A stretch of 64,000 nucleotides of DNA from Rhodoferax_B ferrireducens_A (GCF_031458075.1 NZ_JAVDXT010000002.1:620001-684000), one strand, 5' to 3'; positions 7,954 to 17,179 are shown, numbered from the stretch's first letter. Program-made: numbers and translations. The notes: a model not told the origin generated them from the letters alone.

Positions 7954-9177
7954 TCAAAACACCTCGTCCCCGGTGGGCTCGAAGTGCGGCACGGCGTTCA
8001 TCTGGTGGCGCAGCTGCGATAGTTCGTAGTACATGCGCTTGCGGGCCCGGCTCTGGTTGCCCAGCGGCCGGTGCTCGGGGATGCTGTGCCAGGGGTTGTA
8101 CGACAGGCGCTTGGCAAATTCCATCTGCGCGGGCGAGTCGAACTGCTGGCGCGGAATGCGCAAGGTGGCGGCCGAGATGCGCGGCGACAGGCGCTCGGGC
8201 CAGAGCACCGCGGCGTTCTCTATCGGCATTAAATGCGGGTCGGTCTGCAGCTGCAGGCGCACATCCAGCTCCACATCGCCATCTGCCAAAGACTGGACCA
8301 TGGCCTGGCGCAGGTAGTCGTCGGGCGGTCGCAGCGGCAGGCGCGGAATCGGCGTGCGTTTCTTGCTCTTAGGCCAGAACGAGTACTGCATGGCCTGGCC
8401 CTCGCCCAGCAAGTAGGGCACGCAGCTGAAGTAGGGCGCCTCCAGCGGGCTGCTCTGGGTCTTGGTCCACAGGCCTTGCATGATGGCGTCCAGCACATGC
8501 GGGCGGTGCAGGTTGAAGAAGTAGAAGATCTGCGCGTTCTTCAGGCTCTCCAGCTGCAGCTGGGCGTTGGCGATCACGTCCGGTGTGACGAAGGTGGGTG
8601 GCGACACGCCGAACATGTCTTGCGTAAACTTTTCCTCGTCCATCAGCTTGGGGCCGGGCACGTCCATCAGCTTGACACTGATGCTCATGAAGCCCACATC
8701 GTCGATGTCGGGCGTGACATACGGGCCGGGGCCGGAGAAGCGCACCCAGGCCGGGTAGCTGCGCGGCGTGGCGTAAATGCCATGGCGCAGCGCTGGGGGC
8801 AGCTTGTCGTGGACGATGAACTCGGCGCGCACGATGCCCTGGGTCTTGGTGTTGCCGCCGCGCTCGAAGCCGCCGGGCTTCCACAGCGCGCGCATCTGCA
8901 GGTTGAAGCTGCGGATGATGGATGCCACGCATTCCTCTTCGCCGGGCAGCAGCCGTTCTTCGGCAATCTGCAGGCCTTCGTTTGGCCGCTGGGCGTTGAT
9001 CAGCGCGGTGGTCAGCCGGGTCAGCGGCTCCAGCAGCAGGGCTTCGAAGGCCGGGCGCAGAAACGGGTCGAAACGGCGCTGCAGCTGGATCAGCGCCAGC
9101 GAGGTGTCGGAGACCCAGTTGCGCAGCGCCGAGCCGGTGTTGGCACGCGGCACGGGCCGGCTGGTGTTGGAGTTCAT
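7954..9177 (-). CDS. Catalase-like haem protein, distal histidine apparently missing
   Basis: A 407-residue protein of the short catalase-related family (catalase fold, no NADPH or flavodoxin domain). Recognisable family blocks are GIVRAEFIVHDKLPPALRHG and YPAWVRFSGPG (about residues 114-148) and the C-terminal RRMYYELSQLRHQMN with the tyrosine expected to bind haem. Where relatives usually have a HPKxxG/HAKGxG motif with the distal catalytic His, this protein reads NTKTQG (N109). It may therefore not act as a catalase; a role with organic hydroperoxides is possible. It is the last gene of the six-gene operon and its ATG overlaps the DyP stop (ATGA at 9174-9177). Confidence 0.75.
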   Translation of the reverse strand: MNSNTSRPVPRANTGSALRNWVSDTSLALIQLQRRFDPFLRPAFEALLLEPLTRLTTALINAQRPNEGLQIAEERLLPGEEECVASIIRSFNLQMRALWKPGGFERGGNTKTQGIVRAEFIVHDKLPPALRHGIYATPRSYPAWVRFSGPGPYVTPDIDDVGFMSISVKLMDVPGPKLMDEEKFTQDMFGVSPPTFVTPDVIANAQLQLESLKNAQIFYFFNLHRPHVLDAIMQGLWTKTQSSPLEAPYFSCVPYLLGEGQAMQYSFWPKSKKRTPIPRLPLRPPDDYLRQAMVQSLADGDVELDVRLQLQTDPHLMPIENAAVLWPERLSPRISAATLRIPRQQFDSPAQMEFAKRLSYNPWHSIPEHRPLGNQSRARKRMYYELSQLRHQMNAVPHFEPTGDEVF

Positions 9178-10631
9178 GGCGCAGCTCCTTGGCTTGCCAG
9201 GTAGCGCAGCGCGCGGATGCCTGGCAGGAAAAAGTAGGCCCCGCCGCGCAGGGTGACGAACTGCGGCAGCCCCGGCAGGCGCTGGTCGGCGCCCTGCGCC
9301 TGGGGGATGGAAAAGCTGTCGGTGGCCGTGCCGTCGGCCGCGGGTGCGCGGCTGCCCAGTAGCGGGTCGCTCTCGTTGCGCAGGCCGTCGAAGTGCGGCG
9401 CGTGCAGCCAGGCGCCCTGCACAAATTCGAACTGGCGCGCAATGCTGGCGCCCAGGCAGATGAAGTGCAGGCCGGTTTCGGCCCCGTCCGGCCCCTGGGC
9501 CTGGTGGTAAGCCCGGCCGCGGCGCAGCAGGCGGTGGAAGCGGGTGGAGGCCACGCGGTCCTGTTCCAGCGACTGGGCGTCGAAACCCAGGGTGCGCATC
9601 AGCCAGGACACCATGCCGGGGTCGCCCGGCGGCAGGTCGGCAGTGCGTGGGTTGGCGCGCCGTATATGGGCGCCCAGCGGACACAGGGTGCCGCGCGGGT
9701 CTTCGCTGTAGGTAAAGGCGTTCAGGTCGGGCGGCGAGCTTTTGGCGGTGGGCAGCAGCGGATGGCCGTTGCGGGTGCGGCCGACCATGGCGGTGGCCAG
9801 CTTTTCGCGCAGCGCCGGGTCGCCGTCGGCCAGCTGGTCGAGGGCCTGCCAGAAGCCGTCCACGTCTTGCTGCAGCTGGCGCATCACCAGGTAGCTGCCG
9901 TTGCGGCCCAGGTCGGCGCGGTGCGGCGCGTCTTCGGCGCGCGGCAGCAGGGCCTGCGGGTCGCGCTGCGGGTCGAGCAGGGGGCGGTCGGTGTAGCCGC
10001 CATATTCGTTGGGGTAGCCGAGCAGGAACTCGCCCAGGCAGCTGAGGTTGGTGTAGCGCAGCTGCTCGGCGTCGCGTACCGCGCGGTCGCGGCGCCAGTC
10101 GAGCATGGGCTGCGAGATACCGTCGGCAAAGCCAAACGGCTCGTTGCCGCGCAGCTCGCCGCAGGGCAGGCGGCGCATGATTTCGAAGCCGGCTGCGCAC
10201 TGCGCTTCTACCGTGGCCTGCCAGGCCGGTAGATGGCCGGGCAGGGCGTACAGCATCAGCAGCACATGCGGTATCTGCGTGCCGCTGCCCCAGAGCCAGG
10301 CGCCGGGTGCGTTGGCGCCGGTGTCGCCGAGCCGGCGCGCCCGGCTGGGGTCCTGGCCCATGCCGGAGAGGAATTCGGCTGAGAACCCGGCAATGGTGTT
10401 TTCGGCCACGCCCAGGGCGCGCAGGCCTTCGCTGCCCAGCGCCAGCTGCAGCACGGTGGCCGGCGGGGGCTCGGTGGTGGCGGCGCTGGCGACAGGCGCG
10501 CGGGCCAGCCAGGCGCGGGCGGCTACGGGGTCGGTCACGCGCAGCAGCAGAAAGCAGGCCTCGGTATGGTGCTTGTAGCCAAAGCGGACCAGGCCCTGGA
10601 TGTCGTCCAGGTCGACCGGTGCGCCGCTCAT
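9174..10631 (-). CDS. DyP-type haem peroxidase
   Basis: A 485-residue dye-decolourising-type peroxidase. The family signature GFADGISQP is at 167-175, with D170 as the catalytic acid, and H322 in AHIRRANPR is the expected proximal haem ligand. The C-terminal ASIARQFEFVQG block is also typical. There is no signal peptide, so it is likely cytoplasmic or carried by a partner. Start and stop both overlap neighbours by four bases (ATGA), indicating translational coupling in the operon. It would use H2O2 or another peroxide, perhaps made by the GMC enzyme upstream; that link is inference. Confidence 0.88.
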   Translation of the reverse strand: MSGAPVDLDDIQGLVRFGYKHHTEACFLLLRVTDPVAARAWLARAPVASAATTEPPPATVLQLALGSEGLRALGVAENTIAGFSAEFLSGMGQDPSRARRLGDTGANAPGAWLWGSGTQIPHVLLMLYALPGHLPAWQATVEAQCAAGFEIMRRLPCGELRGNEPFGFADGISQPMLDWRRDRAVRDAEQLRYTNLSCLGEFLLGYPNEYGGYTDRPLLDPQRDPQALLPRAEDAPHRADLGRNGSYLVMRQLQQDVDGFWQALDQLADGDPALREKLATAMVGRTRNGHPLLPTAKSSPPDLNAFTYSEDPRGTLCPLGAHIRRANPRTADLPPGDPGMVSWLMRTLGFDAQSLEQDRVASTRFHRLLRRGRAYHQAQGPDGAETGLHFICLGASIARQFEFVQGAWLHAPHFDGLRNESDPLLGSRAPAADGTATDSFSIPQAQGADQRLPGLPQFVTLRGGAYFFLPGIRALRYLASQGAAP

Positions 10632-11926
10632 AGCAGCCTCAGCCAGGCCAGGGCCTGGGCCTCGTTCATGTAGCTGCGCTCCAGGCCTTCGCGGATGCGC
10701 TGGTTGCGCCGCATATCGGCCAGGGTCAGGCCGGGGTAGGCCTTGTACCAGACCTGGGTGGGAATCTGGTGGCGCCGCTGGAAGTACTTGAAGCGCTGCT
10801 CGTAGCGCGCGCCGCCGAAGATCAGCCAGCGCGTGCGCGGCCAGCCTATGCCGTTGCTGAACACCAGGTTCAGGCCCCAGGCCACTTTGTTGATGAAGTC
10901 GTCCATATACCCTTGGTGGCTGCCGTCGTAGTTGCTGGTGAAGACCACGCGGGTTTTGTCGTCCAGAAACGCCCAGCGTGCGAAGTGGATGGTCTGCACC
11001 CGCGCCAGATGGCCGCGGGTGAACACATGGCGGCAGGCGTACTGGATCAGCACCAGCAGCAGGGTGACAAGCCCGCGTCGGAACAGGCCGGGCTTGACCG
11101 CGCCCAAGGCGGTGTATTGGTTGCTCACATCAAAGTCCTCCAGGTCTTGCAGCGCCTGCAATGCTGCGGGGTTGGGGCGCGGGCAGATTTCGGGGTCGTG
11201 GATTTCGCGGCTGCGCAGCTGCTGCACCAGCAACGGCAGCAGGATGACGAACAGCGGCAGCACGGCCAGGCCGACCAGGGGCAGGGCCAGCAGGTTCAGC
11301 AGCTTGGCCGCGGTCCAGCCCAGCGGCGTGGGCTCGGCGGGCGTCAGCAGCAGCCGGCCGGCACTGCGCTCGGCTTCGACAAAGGCGCGCAGCTCTCGCC
11401 AGATGCGCAGCGCCTCGGCCTCCGATGCCAGTGTCTCGCGCGGCACGCAGGCGGCCAGCACCTGCTGCAAGGCGCTTTCCTGGCGGATCTGCCGCACGCT
11501 GCGGCCGACCCAGTGGATGTAGCTGGCGGCCACCGGCTGGTCGTGCGCCAGCATCCAGTCCAGCAGGTCGCCTGACGCCGCAAAGCCTGCGCAGTGGGCA
11601 AAGATGCGGCGCAGCCCGTCGCCCGCATGCTGCGCCAGGTCGGCCAGGCAGTCGCGTGCCGGGCCGTCGCAGTCGCCCATGAAGGCCAGGTAGGCGGGCA
11701 GGCGCGGGCGCGGCAGGCCCAGGGTTTCCAGGTCGACCTGCAGCGCATCGTCCAGCATCACCAGGCGCGCATAGTGCAGCTGCGCGAAGCGGCCGAACGG
11801 TACCAGCGCATTCTGCGGATCGACCATGCCGGCGTTGCGGTTCATGCCGGCCAGCAAGGCGCGCAGCGCGTCCTCGCGGCCGGTAGCCAGCGGGGCGATC
11901 ACCATGAAATGCGACTGCGGAGTCAC
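10628..11926 (-). CDS. Membrane-anchored protein of unknown function in DyP operon
   Basis: A 432-residue protein with no family I can name. The N-terminal 60 residues look like a ferredoxin-like or dimeric alpha/beta-barrel repeat (SHFMVIAPLATG, then FAQLHYARLVMLDD). Two hydrophobic stretches occur at about 205-235 (LLNLLALPLVGLAVLPLFVI) and about 282-297 (LVTLLLVLIQYAC). A second conserved-looking part (ARWAFLDDKTRVVFTSNYDG, about 322-341) echoes the N-terminal motif, so the protein may hold two related domains around a membrane anchor. It overlaps the DyP gene by four bases and could tether the peroxidase to the membrane. Confidence 0.7.
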   Translation of the reverse strand: MTPQSHFMVIAPLATGREDALRALLAGMNRNAGMVDPQNALVPFGRFAQLHYARLVMLDDALQVDLETLGLPRPRLPAYLAFMGDCDGPARDCLADLAQHAGDGLRRIFAHCAGFAASGDLLDWMLAHDQPVAASYIHWVGRSVRQIRQESALQQVLAACVPRETLASEAEALRIWRELRAFVEAERSAGRLLLTPAEPTPLGWTAAKLLNLLALPLVGLAVLPLFVILLPLLVQQLRSREIHDPEICPRPNPAALQALQDLEDFDVSNQYTALGAVKPGLFRRGLVTLLLVLIQYACRHVFTRGHLARVQTIHFARWAFLDDKTRVVFTSNYDGSHQGYMDDFINKVAWGLNLVFSNGIGWPRTRWLIFGGARYEQRFKYFQRRHQIPTQVWYKAYPGLTLADMRRNQRIREGLERSYMNEAQALAWLRLL

Positions 11927-11950
11927 TGCGGAGATCCGGGGTGTCCGGCG

Positions 11951-12382
11951 TTAGAACTGCAGGCAGAAGTCGATCAATCGTTCCTTGCCCCAGTAGACCT
12001 TGCCCAGGTAGAAGCCCGGGCCGATGAGGCGGATCTCGTCGCGGATGTAGTGCGCGATCAGCGAGGTGTCGGAATAGTCGAGCACGATGCATTCCTCGCC
12101 ATCCAGCCAACTCTTGTCCTTGTAGACCTTGGCTACCACGGCTTCGAAGCCGAAGACCAGCACCTTGTTCTTCAGCACGCCTTTTTGCGCGTCGAAGGTT
12201 TTGCCCTGCCAGCCGAACAGGTTGATGATGTGGGCGATGCTTTCGGTGTACTTGGTGCCGGGGGCGATGATGGCCGTGCCATGGGCCACGCCATTCGGGA
12301 TCTCGCCGGCCGGGCTGGAGCGGAACAGGTCGTCCAGCTGGACCTGTGTCATCGCCAGCAGTTGCGGTACGTCGTATGCCAT
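11951..12382 (-). CDS. Conserved protein of unknown function in redox operon
   Basis: A 143-residue soluble protein, mainly predicted beta strands (VLVFGFEAVVAKVYKDKSWL, then LDYSDTSLIAHYIRDEIRLI and FYLGKVYWGKERLIDF), a pattern that could fit a calycin/lipocalin-like barrel binding a hydrophobic ligand; this is inference only. A strong AAGGAGA ribosome site precedes the ATG. It is 37 bases downstream of the GMC gene and 24 bases upstream of the 432-residue gene, so it is clearly part of the operon. Confidence 0.7.
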   Translation of the reverse strand: MAYDVPQLLAMTQVQLDDLFRSSPAGEIPNGVAHGTAIIAPGTKYTESIAHIINLFGWQGKTFDAQKGVLKNKVLVFGFEAVVAKVYKDKSWLDGEECIVLDYSDTSLIAHYIRDEIRLIGPGFYLGKVYWGKERLIDFCLQF

Positions 12383-12419
12383 GGTCTTCTCCTTGTGCGG
12401 TTGCCCGCTGTGAAAAATG

Positions 12420-14270
12420 CTATGTCTGGGCCGCGTCCTGCAGCAGCACATCGGCGGCTTTTTCGCCCACCATGTAGACCGCTGCGGCGATGAAAAAGCC
12501 GGGAATCCGCGGGAACACCGATGCGTCCACCACCCGCAGGCCGCGCGTGCCGTGCACCGCAAACCGGCTGTTCAGCACCCCACCGTCGGCCGCCGGGCCG
12601 ATCGGGCAGGAGCAGGACGCATGGTGGCCCCAGGCGGTGTTGCGCACATAGTCGGCCAGGGCCGCGTCGCTCTGCACGCCGGGGCCGGGCAGGCATTCTT
12701 CGGCGATCAGGCCGCGGGCCTGCGGGGGGGCGGTCAGGCCGCGTACAAACCGGATGGCCTGTACGACGGACTGCAGGTCACCGCCAGTGCTATCGCTGCC
12801 TTCTTCAAAGTAGCGGAAGTTGACCAGCGGCATGTCGCAGGGGTCGGCCGAGCGAAGGCTGACGCTGCCGGCGCGGTTCAAGGTATGGGCCTTGAGCACG
12901 GCCCAGGTCAGGCTATCGGCGTGCTGGCGGATCAGCTCTGCGAAGCCGGGTGCATAGCCTTCGAAGCGTGCGGGCAGGGCCATGCAGAAGATGTCGGGCT
13001 CGGGCAGCGTGGGGTCGGATTTGCGCACCAGCCCAAGGGCCGCGCCGTTGGTGGCGTACATGCCGGCGCGCAGCTCGTTCCAGCGCTGCCACTGCGGGTC
13101 GCCGCGCGCGAAGCGGGCCTTGGACAGCATCTGCCAGGGGCGTTGCATGCGGTGGGTGACGGCCACCTCGTAGCGGTCCTGCAGATTGCGGCCGACGCCG
13201 GGCAGGTCGACCTGCAGGGGAATGCCGTGGCTGTGCAGGGCGTCGGCCGGGCCGATGCCGGACAGCATCAGCAGCTGCGGGGTGTTGAAGGCGCCACCGC
13301 ACAGAATAACCTCGCGCCTGGCCCGCACCTGCTTGCGCCGGCCGGGGATGCTGCTGGTCGCCGCATGGGCGCGGTACAGGCGCTCGCCCTTCAGGAATTC
13401 GACGCCGCAGGCCTTGCCCTGCCCATCCAGCAGCACCCGCGTGGCCAGGGCGTGCAGCTCGATGTGCAGCCGCTCCGGGTGCCGGGTCGCGGCCTGCAAT
13501 ACCCGTTCACGGGCGCCGGTGCGGCTGCCGTCGGCGGTGGACAGCGGTGTGTAGCACAGGCCTTCGAAGCTGCCGCCGCCCCAGGGCCGGGCGTTGGGGT
13601 CGCCCTTGCCGCGCAGCCAGCGCAGGGCGCTGCGCAGCGGGGTCGGCAGCTCGCGGGTGAAGTTGCGTGCGGTCTGGCCCACCAGGCCGCGCATTTGCGG
13701 GTCGCCCAGGGCTTCCAGCGGCACCGGGCGCTCGGTCTGCAGCCAGCCGTTCCAGCCGTGGCCGGTGGGGTCCAGCCCGAGCCTGCGCAATCCGCGCCAG
13801 ATCGGGCGGTGGTGGCAGTTTTCCAGCTGCTGGGCGTAGCGCTGCATCTGCGGCGCGCGCCAGCTGGGATCGCCGGTCAGGGTGGCGATCTGGTCCCAGT
13901 CGGAGTCGTGCGGCCGCATGAAGATCATGGCGTTGTGCGCGGTGCAGCCGCCCAGTGCGGCGGCGCGCGGGTAGAGCACGCCCTGGCGCTCAGTGCTGTA
14001 TTTGGGGTCGCGCGCCTGGCGGGCTTCGTCGGCATAGTGGCGTACTTGGAAGTTCCAGGCCATGGCGGGGTTCTCACAGGCAAAGGCGTGGAAGCCCGGC
14101 ACGTCGTAGTCCTCGGGCAGGCGCGGGCCCTGGGCCAGGCGCGGGTCGCCGCCGGCTTCGAGCAGAAACACGCGCATGCCGGCTTCCACCAGCCGCGCCG
14201 CCAGGGTGCCGCCGCCTGCGCCCGATCCCACAATGATGTAGTCCCATTCGCATGTTTCGGCATCCACCAT
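12420..14270 (-). CDS. GMC-family FAD oxidoreductase
   Basis: A 616-residue glucose-methanol-choline family flavoprotein, oxidising an alcohol or related group. The N-terminal FAD motif GSGAGGG is at 15-21 (VGSGAGGGTLAARL), and the C-terminal active-site block has H549 and H550 in WGHHASCS; VVDASVFP follows. No Tat or Sec signal is seen. The gene starts three bases after the cytochrome gene stop, so the cytochrome may accept its electrons, as in membrane GMC dehydrogenase-cytochrome pairs; alternatively it is an oxidase making H2O2 for the downstream peroxidase. Substrate unknown. Confidence 0.88.
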   Translation of the reverse strand: MVDAETCEWDYIIVGSGAGGGTLAARLVEAGMRVFLLEAGGDPRLAQGPRLPEDYDVPGFHAFACENPAMAWNFQVRHYADEARQARDPKYSTERQGVLYPRAAALGGCTAHNAMIFMRPHDSDWDQIATLTGDPSWRAPQMQRYAQQLENCHHRPIWRGLRRLGLDPTGHGWNGWLQTERPVPLEALGDPQMRGLVGQTARNFTRELPTPLRSALRWLRGKGDPNARPWGGGSFEGLCYTPLSTADGSRTGARERVLQAATRHPERLHIELHALATRVLLDGQGKACGVEFLKGERLYRAHAATSSIPGRRKQVRARREVILCGGAFNTPQLLMLSGIGPADALHSHGIPLQVDLPGVGRNLQDRYEVAVTHRMQRPWQMLSKARFARGDPQWQRWNELRAGMYATNGAALGLVRKSDPTLPEPDIFCMALPARFEGYAPGFAELIRQHADSLTWAVLKAHTLNRAGSVSLRSADPCDMPLVNFRYFEEGSDSTGGDLQSVVQAIRFVRGLTAPPQARGLIAEECLPGPGVQSDAALADYVRNTAWGHHASCSCPIGPAADGGVLNSRFAVHGTRGLRVVDASVFPRIPGFFIAAAVYMVGEKAADVLLQDAAQT

Positions 14271-14273
14271 GGG

Positions 14274-16808
14274 TTAAAAGGTCTTCAGAAAGGCGATCAG
14301 CGCGCGCTTGTCGTCGTCGCTCAGCACCGGCTCGGTGCCGAAGGCTTTTTCGTCGGCGCTCAGGCCTTCTTGCTGGTTGAACTCGGCCGTGCCGAAGTAG
14401 TGGCCGCGATTCACCACGAAGTCCGGGCACTTGCTGAGGCGCAGCATGGGCTCGCGCAGGTTGGCGAACTTGGCGCGCAGTTCTTGGTCGCTGGCGTCCT
14501 TGGGCGCGGTGGCCAGGTCGGCCTTGAGCTTGAGCACCAGCTCGCCCACATTGCGCACATGGGCCAGCTTGTCGCCCACGTCGTCGCTTTCGGCGCGCAG
14601 CTTGAGGTTGGCGATCAGGTTCACCGGCATGCCCTTGGGGATGGGGCCGAGCGTGATGTCTTCGCCCGCGCCCACCAGCCAGGGCAGCCAGCGGTGCAGC
14701 GTACCTTGCAGGGGCTGCAGTGCGTCGGGCACATAGCCGGCGGGCACCACCACCTCGCTGCGCTGGGTGGTGCGGTCTATGGTGCCGGGCAGCTTGTCGC
14801 CCAGCTCGGCATCGCGTTCGCGCTTCTCGGGCCACAGCATCTGTTCTATGGAAGCGTCGAACACTTTCATGCGGCTGGCGACCGAGGGGCTGGATTCAAA
14901 CGGCCCGACGGTGTTGTTCAGCAGATACGGCCCGGTAGACCACAGGCCGATCAGCGAGGGCACGCGGGTATAGCCGCGGCCACCGGCCGGCATGGTGTAG
15001 GGCAACAGGGCGCCGGTGAACGGGTCGTTCAGCGTGACCGTGCCGACCGAGGGCAGCTGCTTGTACGAGCTGGACGAGAAGTTGTCCCAGATGTTGCCGC
15101 CCAGCGCATTGGTGGCCAGTGGGCTGCATACATTGGTGCGCAGCAGGGTGGACGGGATGCGCGCCTCGGTCGACAGGTAGTTGCCCTGCAGGAAGTCGGG
15201 CGCCAGCACGATCTGGCGCATCGGGCTCTTGTAGGCCTCGGTCTGGGTCCAGCCCCAGTAGCGCTTGAAGCAGGCCAGGTAGCCGACACCTGCGCACTTC
15301 TGTGGCTCCAGGCCCAGGTCCGGCGGTGGGGTGGGGGCTTTGCTGGAATGGCAGCGCGCGCAGGTATCGGCAAACACCGCTTTGCCGCGCTCTACCGTGG
15401 TGGCATCTTCGGCCAGGAATGTATTGCCGCCGGGTGCATCCTTCAACCGGTCGGGCTGGGCGGCTTTGAGGAAGAACAGTGCGGTGTTCGGCGTGCCGGC
15501 TTCGGTGGCCTGCCAGTAGCCCGAGTTCTTTTGGGCGTCGGCGATGCGTATCGGGGTGACGGTCTTGCCGCCGACCACGGCGTTGAAGTGCAGCAACCAT
15601 TCTTCGCTGAACAGGCCGATGTTCAGGTAGACCCGGTTCAGCGCGCCCAGCAGGCCCACCGAATCGGCGCCGTCCTTCAGCACATGCGGGGTGCGTACGG
15701 TGCCGCTGGCCTTGTCAAAGAACTCGCTCAGCGGGCCGCTGGCGATGTAGTCGTTGAACTGCTTGTTGTCCAGCTCGCCGCCGCTGAGCTTTTCATGCCA
15801 CAGCTGCTTGGCCGTGCCCATGCGGGCCATGAAGTCGTACACCGCGTTCATGGTGCGCGGGTTGTTGATGTTGTCGGTGGAGATCAGCGAGGTGTCCATG
15901 GCACCGGGGCGGAAGCTGTGCGCCAGTTGGTACATGTAGTTCTTCTGGCCCTCGGGCTTGTTGGCGTTGTGGATGAACAGCCGGTCCACCCACATGTACT
16001 GCGCACCCACCGAGGAGCTGAGATTGGCGAACGCCGGCGCATTTGGGTCGCTGGGCGGGTTCACCGGGCTCGGGCCTACATGGCAGAAGCCGCAGGACAT
16101 GCCGACCCGGTAGGGCCGCACCAGGTCCTGCCGGTTGTAGTACTGGGGGTCGGTGTAGTACTTCTCGGCGTCCCAGGCCTTGGCGGCTTTTTCGTCAAAT
16201 GCCGGATTCGGGAACAGGCGCAGCCCCACGATGCCGGTGGCTTCGCCGTAGTACGAGCCGACTGGCAGCGTGCTGCCATCGCCCAGCGGCTTGCCGCGCG
16301 CGCCGATGGCGACGCCCGGGTACTTGGTGGCGTCTTCGAACGGGTCGGGCGCGCAGTCCTTGCTGCGCACGTCCAGCCACAGGCCGTGGCGGGCCTTGTC
16401 GGGACCGCTGGCCTTGCCGAAGCAGGGCTCGTTGACCAGGCCCAGGTATTCCCAGCGATTGGCCCGCGAATAGCCCTGGCTGGGGTGCGAGCTGATGGAT
16501 TTCAGCAGGTCGAAGGCACCGAAGGTGAAGTCCGTCATGTGGTCCCACAGGCGGTCGTTGCCACCGGTCCAGACGATCCACATATTGCGCCCGGCCACCT
16601 CTTGCGGCGACAGCACCAGCGCGCCGTCCATGTCGTGGAAGTAGTCCTCGGCCGCATGCGGAAAGCTCTTGCCGTCGCGGCCGGCGAGCTTGGCCTCGTC
16701 CAGCACCGCACCGGGTTGGGGGCCTCGGGAGCATGCTGCGAGGAGCAAGCCGCCCAGCAATAGGAGCCAGCGGGTCGTCGTGTGCCAGTGCCGATGTGCC
16801 ATTGCCAT
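14274..16808 (-). CDS. Di-haem cytochrome c lipoprotein (peroxidase/RoxA-like)
   Basis: An 844-residue exported protein. The signal peptide ends in a lipobox LLAAC (C26), suggesting an outer- or inner-membrane lipoprotein facing the periplasm. Two haem c motifs are present: CGFCH (239-243) and CARCH (483-487). Spacing and the block YTRVPSLIGLWSTGPYLLNN recall the cytochrome c peroxidase/MauG superfamily, including RoxA-type rubber dioxygenases, but at 844 aa it is longer than those. It is the first gene of the operon. Two ATGs lie close together (16808 and 16802); I chose the outer. Function as dioxygenase, peroxidase or electron acceptor is open. Confidence 0.8.
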   Translation of the reverse strand: MAMAHRHWHTTTRWLLLLGGLLLAACSRGPQPGAVLDEAKLAGRDGKSFPHAAEDYFHDMDGALVLSPQEVAGRNMWIVWTGGNDRLWDHMTDFTFGAFDLLKSISSHPSQGYSRANRWEYLGLVNEPCFGKASGPDKARHGLWLDVRSKDCAPDPFEDATKYPGVAIGARGKPLGDGSTLPVGSYYGEATGIVGLRLFPNPAFDEKAAKAWDAEKYYTDPQYYNRQDLVRPYRVGMSCGFCHVGPSPVNPPSDPNAPAFANLSSSVGAQYMWVDRLFIHNANKPEGQKNYMYQLAHSFRPGAMDTSLISTDNINNPRTMNAVYDFMARMGTAKQLWHEKLSGGELDNKQFNDYIASGPLSEFFDKASGTVRTPHVLKDGADSVGLLGALNRVYLNIGLFSEEWLLHFNAVVGGKTVTPIRIADAQKNSGYWQATEAGTPNTALFFLKAAQPDRLKDAPGGNTFLAEDATTVERGKAVFADTCARCHSSKAPTPPPDLGLEPQKCAGVGYLACFKRYWGWTQTEAYKSPMRQIVLAPDFLQGNYLSTEARIPSTLLRTNVCSPLATNALGGNIWDNFSSSSYKQLPSVGTVTLNDPFTGALLPYTMPAGGRGYTRVPSLIGLWSTGPYLLNNTVGPFESSPSVASRMKVFDASIEQMLWPEKRERDAELGDKLPGTIDRTTQRSEVVVPAGYVPDALQPLQGTLHRWLPWLVGAGEDITLGPIPKGMPVNLIANLKLRAESDDVGDKLAHVRNVGELVLKLKADLATAPKDASDQELRAKFANLREPMLRLSKCPDFVVNRGHYFGTAEFNQQEGLSADEKAFGTEPVLSDDDKRALIAFLKTF

Positions 16809-17179
16809 CCCCCAGTGAAGGAAAAGGAATATCCACGCTGCTGCAGGACTGGCAGGGTGGGCACAGCGCGGACATCCGCTGTGGCAGGAGGGCGCGCGGC
16901 GCAAAAAAGCGCGGTTTTTGCCCACTAATTGCCAAATACGCAGCTTCTAAACAGTGCGCCTTCTTTTGCGAAAAGTAAAGTTCTGGTAAGCGCGGAGGCA
17001 GTCTACGGTCCAATCGGGCTAGAAGCATCCTTCAAACGAAGGATGAACCGTACGGGGCCCTGGCATTGGCAAGCAGGTCGCCCATATCCGCAATAACCGA
17101 TATGTGGCGGCTATTGGTGTAGCCCGCCAGCGCCAGTCGAGGGTCGTGCGTCAGCGGGTGGCGACGCTCTTGATGGCAC
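16809..17179. other. Gap between redox operon and glycosyltransferase genes
   Basis: No convincing gene. It must hold the promoter of the six-gene operon near its left edge. A perfect 8-bp hairpin CATCCTTC-AAAC-GAAGGATG lies at 17026-17045, a possible terminator for the GT4 gene though without a T-run. On the minus strand a short open stretch ending at 17032 reads protein-like (ADMGDLLANARAPYGSSFV) and may be a remnant of a lost gene. Confidence 0.5.

Noticed and set aside
12417..16763. A 1448-codon open frame on the plus strand, antisense to the GMC and cytochrome genes
   Set aside because: The product is low-complexity His/Gln/Ala/Gly-rich with no domain, as expected for the mirror of high-GC codons; the opposite strand encodes two clear proteins.
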